This document shows, piece by piece, positions 7,960 through 12,011 of a DNA stretch of 12,011 bases. The position numbers and the translations under genes are program-made. The stretch spans positions 197,959 to 209,969 of the forward strand of contig MU646820.1 in NCBI GenBank assembly GCA_026770585.1, written 5' to 3'. Each line of letters starts with the position of its first letter. Positions within the stretch are counted from its first letter, which is position 1. The stretch comes from Baffinella frigidus (taxonomy: Eukaryota; Cryptophyceae; Cryptomonadales; Baffinellaceae). The notes below the pieces were generated by a model. The model was given only the letters and a program-made list of their open reading frames with translations. It was not told where the DNA came from and searched no databases.

Positions 7960-8097
7960 CACTCGCGCTCACTCTCACTCACGCATCAGGTGACGGACAT
8001 GCTGAAGTCGAAGCAGGGGAGAAACCAGCTGTGCATGATTGTCGCGCTCACCCTCGGCCTCGTGTTCGTCACCACCCTCATCTTCATCATCCCGTAA
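4325..8097 (+). CDS. SYP61: Qc-SNARE of the syntaxin-6/SYP61 type, seven exons, complete
   Basis: Exons are 4325-4449, 4646-4752, 4840-4964, 5183-5239, 5907-5984, 6855-6926 and 7990-8097. They join in phase to 672 nt, giving 223 residues plus TAA; SYP61 and syntaxin-6 are about 245-255 residues. Proteins of this family sit on trans-Golgi and endosomal membranes and supply the Qc helix of the four-helix fusion complex. The N-terminus ([14 protein letters not shown]) and the segment [14 protein letters not shown] match the family's N-terminal three-helix domain. The SNARE motif at about residues 134-193 includes [20 protein letters not shown] and the zero-layer glutamine Q164. A hydrophobic anchor at about 202-222 ends the protein. 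Two introns start with GC, and the last three contain tandem repeats up to the acceptor. The exon 2/3 junction is the least certain, since an acceptor at 4857 is also in phase. The subfamily call relies on remembered plant and animal sequences. Confidence 0.9.
4646..4752 (+). CDS. SYP61: SNARE exon 2: conserved YGLDEAEL segment
   Basis: It encodes [20 protein letters not shown] and then [13 protein letters not shown], the family's second and third N-terminal helices with the same spacing as remembered for syntaxin-6. The frame closes at a TGA near 4813, so an intron is required before it. The only donor that keeps phase with exon 3 is the non-standard CAAG/GCGAGG at 4753. Confidence 0.85.
4840..4964 (+). 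CDS. SYP61: SNARE exon 3: linker between N-terminal domain and SNARE motif
   Basis: It encodes a Gly/Ala-rich stretch, then [20 protein letters not shown] and [10 protein letters not shown] variable linker is expected here in the family. The donor GAG/GTCAGT is strong and phase 0. The acceptor at 4839 (GTGGCAG) was chosen; GCAAG at 4857 is an alternative that would remove six residues and keep the frame. Confidence 0.7.
5113..5150 (+). repeat. 16-bp direct repeat in SNARE intron 3
   Basis: TTGGCAGCAGGAGGGG occurs at 5113-5128 and again at 5135-5150 in the 218-bp intron, about 30 bp upstream of the acceptor. It is purine-rich and unlike the telomere-like arrays of the later introns. Confidence 0.7.
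5183..5239 (+). CDS. SYP61: SNARE exon 4: 57-bp exon, entry to the SNARE motif
   Basis: This short exon encodes [19 protein letters not shown], with phase 0 at both ends. It resembles the family stretch that precedes the SNARE motif (a xxxLIxxQDE pattern). The acceptor is CTCGCAG and the donor GAG/GTGCGA. Confidence 0.85.
5324..5898 (+). repeat. Degenerate CCCTAAA telomere-like array in SNARE intron 4
   Basis: About 575 bp of CCCTAAA units with variants such as CCATAAA, CCATGAA, CCCTGAA, CCCTACA and CCCCAAA fill most of the 667-bp intron. The array stops 8 bp before the acceptor at 5905-5906. The left edge (5324-5349) inverts: GGTTTAGGG is followed directly by CTAAACCC, making a near-perfect 26-bp palindrome. 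Open frames across it are artefacts of the repeat. Confidence 0.95.
5907..5984 (+). CDS. SYP61: SNARE exon 5: N-terminal half of the SNARE motif, ends on the zero-layer glutamine
   Basis: It encodes [20 protein letters not shown] followed by NELSEQ, 26 codons in phase 0. The RIG-x-x-GL-x-IH-x-EL pattern is a strong SYP61 resemblance. The last codon, CAG, is the zero-layer Gln and lies directly at a GC donor (CAG/GCACGA). Confidence 0.92.
6492..6519. repeat. GC-rich hairpin in SNARE intron 5
   Basis: GGCGCCCCGAG (6492-6502) and its exact complement CTCGGGGCGCC (6509-6519) flank a 6-nt loop. A further ACGGGGCGCCC copy of the arm follows at 6528. It is not followed by a T run, and in an intron it is not a terminator. 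Confidence 0.7.
6550..6622. mobile_element. 73-bp terminal inverted repeat unit (MITE-like) in SNARE intron 5
   Basis: ACTATCTCAACCTCAC (6550-6565) is mirrored by the complement at 6607-6622 with one mismatch in 16. No target duplication is obvious. It may be a small non-autonomous element or simply a hairpin. Confidence 0.45.
6703..6842 (+). repeat. CCATAAAC/ACCACAC-type degenerate array in SNARE intron 5
   Basis: About 140 bp of units such as ACCATAAACC, ACCATACACC and ACCACAC, plus a duplicated CATCAAGCATGAAAC. It ends 12 bp before the acceptor at 6854. It is probably related to the intron 4 array but is more diverged. Confidence 0.85.
6855..6926 (+). CDS. SYP61: SNARE exon 6: C-terminal half of the SNARE motif
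   Basis: It encodes [20 protein letters not shown] and VNRL, 24 codons in phase 0. The acceptor is GTGTGCAG at the end of a CCATAAAC-type repeat. The donor CTG/GTCCCC is weak, but it is the one that keeps heptad spacing with exon 7. Confidence 0.88.
7320..7452. mobile_element. MITE-like element in SNARE intron 6
   Basis: The ends form imperfect inverted repeats: GGGTTACT at 7320-7327 is exactly mirrored at 7445-7452, and similarity continues for about 30 bp inward. The interior contains CCTACGGTAGGGC (7358-7370), also found in the 9219-9325 element. No clear target-site duplication was found. Confidence 0.5.
7566..7983 (+). repeat. CTCACT/CTCA microsatellite at the 3' end of SNARE intron 6
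   Basis: About 420 bp of mixed hexamer CTCACT and tetramer CTCA repeats, with a few CTCAGT and CTCTCT variants, lie on the sense strand. The array stops 6 bp before the acceptor at 7988-7989. It lacks stop codons in several frames and therefore gives long Ser/His/Leu/Thr open frames that are not genes. Confidence 0.97.
7990..8097 (+). CDS. SYP61: SNARE exon 7: juxtamembrane basic segment and membrane anchor
   Basis: It encodes [20 protein letters not shown] and then [15 protein letters not shown] before TAA. A Lys/Arg segment followed by about 21 hydrophobic residues at the extreme C-terminus is a tail anchor, as in all syntaxin-like SNAREs. The acceptor ACGCATCAG follows a CTCACT/CTCA microsatellite. 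Confidence 0.92.
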   Translation: MTDMLKSKQGRNQLCMIVALTLGLVFVTTLIFIIP

Positions 8098-8335
8098 CTT
8101 CCCGGGTTGCCACGTGTCACGGGGCAGCTCTGGTCAAACCTGCCGTTCTGGTCAAATGGGGTCTCCTCGGGTGGGGATTCATGGTGTCCATGGCGGGTGC
8201 GGTCCGATTAATTAAACGCATGGTTGGGCGTGTGTGTGGTCGTGTGACCAAAGCGCGAGGCTGAGGGCAGTGTTGAGCGGGAAGCGCCCCAACTCTCGTG
8301 CGCCGAGTTGGCGGTGCAGGCCATGCAAGCATGTA
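8098..8335 (+). other. 3' flank of the SNARE gene
   Basis: Nothing coding is seen here. ATTAAA at 8211-8216, 114 bp after the stop, could be part of a polyadenylation signal, but many algae do not use a strict AATAAA motif, so this is weak. Confidence 0.3.
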
Positions 8336-8390
8336 CAGGGGAACCTCGCTCATAAGAAACTGCCTTCTCCTTGGACCCAACAGCGCAGAG
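8336..8390 (+). mobile_element. Half copy of a foldback element
   Basis: This stretch contains AACCTCGCTCATAAGAAA and continues with a C-rich segment to CAGCGCAGAG. It matches one arm of the palindromic element at 9466-9571 with scattered differences. Only one arm is present, so it is a truncated or solo copy. Confidence 0.55.
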
Positions 8391-8424
8391 GGGTAACTCG
8401 TGAATGAGGTCACACCATTTTGAG

Positions 8425-8850
8425 GACCCTGGTGTGCGGTCCTTCAATAATTGAGGTCCATAGATAACAGGTGTGCGCAGACCTCAACAGATTGTCAAGG
8501 TCCGCGAACCCCAGGTGTGTGGACCTTAAATTTAGTACATCTTAAATTCAGTACATGTCGCAATTTTCAACTTGCACCACTCAGGAACCTAGTTTTTCCT
8601 GGGAAATGTTGGCACTTTTTTGACCTGGAAATTAGCTAAACGCGATCCCAAAGCGAATTGTAGTTCCTCAAGGACCTAAAAGGGTAAGCGATGTCGGGCC
8701 AAAAAACAATTCGCTGCATCAAGGTCCGCTGAACACAGGTGTGTTTCACACAGGTGTGTTTCGCGGACCTTCAAGTTAAGGTCCGCAGAAAAAGTCTTTG
8801 GTGTGTGATCCTTGATTTATCACTTCGTGGTGTGTGAACTTATCTTGTGT
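8425..8850. repeat. Cluster of AAGGTCCGC / GTGTG..GACCTT hairpins
   Basis: AAGGTCCGC occurs at 8497, 8721 and 8778, and its complement GCGGACCTT at 8763; GGACCTT also lies at 8521. The pair 8721-8729 and 8763-8771 encloses CACAGGTGTGTTTCA-type repeats, and 8497 pairs with 8521. Further elements are a 16-bp tandem duplication with one mismatch (8525-8540, 8541-8556) and the inverted pair GCGAATTGT (8653-8661) and ACAATTCGC (8706-8714). This AT-richer block looks like nested small foldback elements. Confidence 0.6.
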
Positions 8851-9218
8851 GACCTTAATCACGAGGAACCCCTGTAAACCCTAAATCCTCTGCCTCACAA
8901 CCTCTGTCGGATACAGCGGGCGAGAGGTCGAGACACGCGGACCGAGTAGGCCGTTTCAAAGAGGTGAACGCCACCCAAAAACTGATAAACATGCTGTTCC
9001 CCCAGCCCACAGCCAGTAGTAGCTATCAGACTAGTTCATCGGTTCTCATCAGCCAGAGAGATTGATTTATTGCCAAACAACCAGCGTCAGCGCCGTACAT
9101 GCTACGCATTGTGCCACTTACTGTACCCCGTGTCGGCCGCTCATACGAGCATTTTCCGGATGGATTCTAACTCCACCTCCTACCCTTTTCTCATCTCATC
9201 AGCCAATCAGCCCGCCAT
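8851..9218. other. Intergenic stretch without recognised features
   Basis: Mixed-composition sequence with one isolated TGTAAACCCTAAAT telomere-like fragment near 8874. The short open frames show no recognisable protein character. Confidence 0.5.
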
Positions 9219-9325
9219 GTATCCCTTAAGTGGCGGACGGGCGAATATTCGCCCTAACTCGCCCGTAGGCAGGTCATAGGACCCTACGGTAGGGCGTATG
9301 AACCTACTCGCCACTTAAGGGATAC
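9219..9325. mobile_element. 107-bp MITE-like element with perfect 17-bp terminal inverted repeats
   Basis: GTATCCCTTAAGTGGCG (9219-9235) is matched exactly by its complement at 9309-9325. Just inside lies a perfect 16-bp palindrome GGGCGAATATTCGCCC (9239-9254). The interior CCTACGGTAGGGC (9283-9295) is shared with the element in intron 6. Flanking target duplication is not obvious. Confidence 0.7.
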
Positions 9326-9465
9326 TCAAGTAAGTTTTGTTCGAGCCGCCGCCAACATGGCCACCGTGACACCTTTTTGAGGGTCTCAACACAAAAGCGA
9401 GGTTCGACGTGAAATCTGATTGCAAACGCCCATAAACCCACAGGGTGAGGTTAAGAGTGCAAGGG

Positions 9466-9571
9466 TACCTCGCTCATGAAAAAACGCCCCCGCCCCTAGG
9501 ACCACCACAGGGCCCTGCGCAGAGCCCTGCTGTAGGGTCTTGGGGAGAGGCGCTTTCTTATGAGCAAGGTA
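9466..9571. mobile_element. Foldback element, about 106-bp imperfect palindrome
   Basis: The arm starting TACCTCGCTCATGAAAA at 9466 is mirrored by the arm ending at 9571, whose complement reads TACCTTGCTCATAAGAAA. Similarity extends through C-rich sequence to a centre at CTGCGCAG. A related single arm lies at 8336-8390, so this is a repeat family in this genome. Confidence 0.7.
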
Positions 9572-9848
9572 TCTAGGGATACTACCCCATGTAGGATGAC
9601 CGGAGTGACTTTACATAGGTCGCGTCCAATACTGGGACATGTCAGGCCGCACGAGTCGCGGACCCGTCCTTTCCTCAGAGTCTCCAGCACCCGAGCGGAG
9701 CCCTTCCGCCAGAGGTTATGAGCCCTGCGACTTTTCCGATCAACTCCCCCCGGTTGACCATGCTCGCCCACGGAGTGCAGCGCTGGCGGTGTGGTGGGTG
9801 CCAGCGCGAAGGCGCGCCATCGTCGAGGATGGCCGCCGCGGTGACGGG
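9572..9848. other. GC-rich stretch without recognised gene
   Basis: Open frames occur on both strands but encode Arg/Pro/Ser-rich sequence without a motif. I see no splice-bounded exon that I would support. Confidence 0.4.
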
Positions 9849-11130
9849 CTCCCAACATAGGCGGACGCCGGAACTTGTTCTGTTGAAAGGCCATGCTTCC
9901 TTTCGGATCACATCAAGCCCCCTTTTACAGGACCGGCTAAAGCGTATCCTTATCGGGCGTTTGAGTTAAACCAAATAGGTTCACACTCGCACACACACCA
10001 GGATAAAGCAAGTCGGCTGAAGGCCCATAATGGTATCCCATCGTTGCGCTCACAGGAGCTCCTACCACGGATACCTCGGAAACCTCAGATGTCAAACCAA
10101 ACAAATGTGAAGGTTTACTGCACCAAAACTTGTTCTGCAGAAAGGCCATGCTTCCTTTTGGATCAAATAAAAGCATGTATCCTTTAGGTCCCTTATGTTC
10201 TTCGAGCTCCCAACATAGGCGGACACTGGAACTAAGGTCCTTTATGTTTTAATTTCTCCCAACATGGCCCACCGAAACGCCCTTCTGTAGAGAGGATTTG
10301 CAAAGAAAGCATTTTGGATCGTTTTCTCCAGAGCAGAGTCTCGTGAAGAGGGATAAAGGACCCTGAATGGGTGGTCCTTTGGTTCCTTTAGGCCCTTGAG
10401 GTTTTGAATGCTCCCAACATAGCCCAGCGACACGCCCTTCCGTAAAATGGACTGCAGTGAAAGATTGCAAAAACCTTTTTGCTTAGATCGGATCGCGTTT
10501 AGCTCTCCAGTGCAGGGGCTCGTGAAGAGGGGATATATGGTGGTTCTCTTGGGGTGTTTGAGGCTGCCCAAGTGGGCGCACGCTCGCCCACGCACCGAAC
10601 CCAAGTCAGCCTTTATTTGGCTCATGGTATCCCACGGTTGACGTAAAAAAGGTCTAACCACAAATACCGCACAAGGTGATTGGTCCTTGAGGTCAGGTCA
10701 TCTAAGCCCTTTTTAAAGGTTCTTCGATCTCCCAATATAGGCGGACACCGGAACTTTTTCCTGCAGAAAAGCCATGCTTCCTTTCGGATCACATTCCGGC
10801 CCCCGGGTGCAGAGGATCGCGGTTATTTTCTTTATGGAGAAACAGGATCATTTAGGTCCTTTAGGTTTTAATTTCTCCCAACATACGCCAACGACACGCC
10901 GTTCGGGGGGGACCTGCAGGGAAAATATTTTTGCTTTCGGATCGCGTTTCGATCTCCAGTGCAGAGGCTCGTGAAGAGGGGATACAGGGTGGCTCTCTTG
11001 GGGTGTTTGATTGCTTTCAAGTAGGATCGCGCCCGCACACACACCGAACCCAAGTCAGCCTTTATGAGGCTCATGGTATCCCATGGTTGAAGTATAGGAG
11101 CTCCAGCCACGGATACCCCACAAGGTGAGA
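9849..11130. repeat. Diverged repeat family with at least six internal copies
   Basis: CTCCCAA(C/T)AT, usually preceded by a TTTAGG..CCTTTA-like stretch, occurs at 9849, 10207, 10256, 10411, 10729 and 10875. CCATGCTTCC follows at 9891, 10146 and 10772. A longer block of about 250 bp, about 10411-10675, recurs at 10875-11125, including GTGCAG-GGCTCGTGAAGAGG and CATGGTATCCCA. The terminal part of that block also appears near 9985-10076. Minus-strand open frames here repeat the same peptide pieces (PWDTMSxIKADLGSV), as expected of repeated non-coding DNA or a dead repeat. Confidence 0.75.
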
Positions 11131-11422
11131 GGGATTGTGTGTATGTGTGGGGGGGTGATGTGAAATCAGTCAAGACACCAAAGATGAAAGGAGATCCTTT
11201 AGATAAATGTGGATAATTGAGGGTCTTGTTCGTGGCTCGAATAGACTCATAACCTGTATCGATTTTGTTCTCTTCGCTCGGCCCCCGTTCCGAGGACCTT
11301 CTGCGCTCGGGTGTGGCCGGGAGGTCTTCCCAGGTCGTGTTAGGCTGGCGAGACAGATCCTGACAGATCCTCGGCCCAGACTTTTTTAGGCTGGCCGATC
11401 CAGAGCGTGGCCTGCGCGGCTG
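11131..11422. other. Intergenic stretch without recognised features
   Basis: A short GTGTGTATGTGTGG stretch near 11136 is followed by moderately GC-rich sequence. No supported gene or repeat. Confidence 0.4.
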
Positions 11423-11589
11423 ATGTCCTGCCGAGTTCTTGCTTTGACGTTCGGGATGATGGTGGGCTCTGCGCCGCTCTCCGCCGTGGCCCGCGCGTGC
11501 TTCGTCGGTGCTCAGACCGGTGCTCGTGCTGCGGGAGCGCGAGATTGGCCGCACCCAGCATGGCGTTTGCCCGACATCCGCCATAGGGC

Positions 11590-11746
11590 CAGGGCGTCGG
11601 GAAAGTCTCTGATTGCAATGAGCGTCGCTCCCGAGCACATTCCAAGCATTCGGTGGAACGAGAACAACAAGGTGGAGGCAGTGCCAACGAAAACCAGGGG
11701 CCCGGACTACTTCGCTGGCCTTAACAAGATGCAGACCGAGGACCAC
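11590..11746 (+). CDS. Possible exon of an unrecognised protein
   Basis: The plus-strand frame reads SVAPEHIPSIRWNENNKVEA and continues VPTKTRGPDYFAGLNKMQTE, ending DH at a textbook donor GTGAGT (11747-11752). Codons mostly end in G or C, as in the two recognised genes, and the composition is that of an ordinary soluble protein. The left boundary is not known; the frame is open back to an ATG at 11423, but that part is Arg/Ala-rich and less convincing. The frame also stays open past the donor to 11914. I do not recognise the family. The opposite strand is also open here, so this may be chance. Confidence 0.35.
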
Positions 11747-11982
11747 GTGAGTTACGTCCCGCAAGGTCCAGCAGGCCGCCCAGCAACGTTCGACAAGGTG
11801 CCCCGCCCCGCACACCGAGGGTCAGCGCGAGCTGTTGTTGAGCCTCGGAGCTGTTTTGGTGAGAAGCGTCCAGGATGGAACTCATCCCCCCGACGGAGGC
11901 GGTGGCTGGCATGATCTGTGCCTCCCGTGCTGTCGTTGAAAGAGTGCGACTTGCTTACACGCGTGCCGGGCATTTGCAACCG

Positions 11983-12011
11983 CCCCCCCCCCCCCCCCCC
12001 CCCCCCCCCCC
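11983..12011. repeat. Run of 29 C at the window end
   Basis: A homopolymer run closes the window. It is more likely a contig end or read-through limit than a biological feature, though a real poly-C tract cannot be excluded. Confidence 0.8.

Noticed and set aside
7465-8264. Long Ser/His/Thr/Leu repeat proteins
   Set aside because: They are translations of the CTCACT/CTCA microsatellite reading into SNARE exon 7.
8425-8850. CRISPR array
   Set aside because: Repeats are 9-mers in both orientations with irregular spacing, in a spliced eukaryotic context.
10868-11815. Minus-strand open frame of 315 codons
   Set aside because: It joins unrelated sequence to the repeat family at 10875-11125, whose peptide pieces recur in other copies; no family motif.

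Overview
The window looks like nuclear DNA from a GC-rich, intron-bearing eukaryote, most likely a flagellated microalga. Four observations point there: spliced genes with GT-AG and GC-AG introns; a gene resembling the ciliary protein BROMI/TBC1D32; a SNARE whose closest remembered match is the plant SYP61 (syntaxin-6 type) protein; and many degenerate CCCTAAA repeats, the telomere type of plants, green algae and several other algal groups. A prasinophyte-like green alga would fit, but haptophytes and other algae are not excluded. No bacterial, phage or CRISPR features were seen.

Layout. Positions 1-3998 (minus strand) hold the 5' part of a BROMI-like gene. Its first exon (3998-2432) is the best supported, a second exon (2228 to about 1197) follows a phase-compatible 203-bp intron, and a probable further exon runs off the left edge (193-1). 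The roughly 1-kb intron between the last two contains TAGGG-type repeats and a diverged direct repeat. Positions 3999-4324 separate two divergent genes and carry a large imperfect inverted repeat. Positions 4325-8097 (plus strand) hold a complete seven-exon Qc-SNARE gene. Its exons join in phase to a 223-residue protein with an N-terminal syntaxin-6-type domain, a SNARE motif with the zero-layer glutamine and a C-terminal membrane anchor.

The first three SNARE introns are short (196, 87 and 218 bp) and largely repeat-free. The last three are long (667, 870 and 1063 bp), and each ends in a tandem repeat array that stops only a few bases before the 3' splice site: CCCTAAA-like, CCATAAAC-like and CTCACT/CTCA. 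The likely BROMI intron ending at 194 shows the same arrangement. In all four cases the pyrimidine-rich strand is the sense strand. This is the most interesting pattern in the window.

Positions 8098-11200 look intergenic and repeat-rich. They hold small foldback or MITE-like elements (9219-9325, 9466-9571 and a half copy near 8336-8390), a cluster of AAGGTCCGC hairpins and a diverged repeat family at 9849-11130. Near the right end (about 11590-11746) there is a possible coding exon of unknown function. The window ends in a run of 29 C, probably a contig end.

The two recognised genes act in different membrane-related processes: BROMI in ciliary signalling and assembly, and the SNARE in trans-Golgi/endosome fusion. 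They may share a bidirectional promoter. I found no convincing previously undescribed multi-gene system. Family assignments rest on remembered sequence features, not on database searches.
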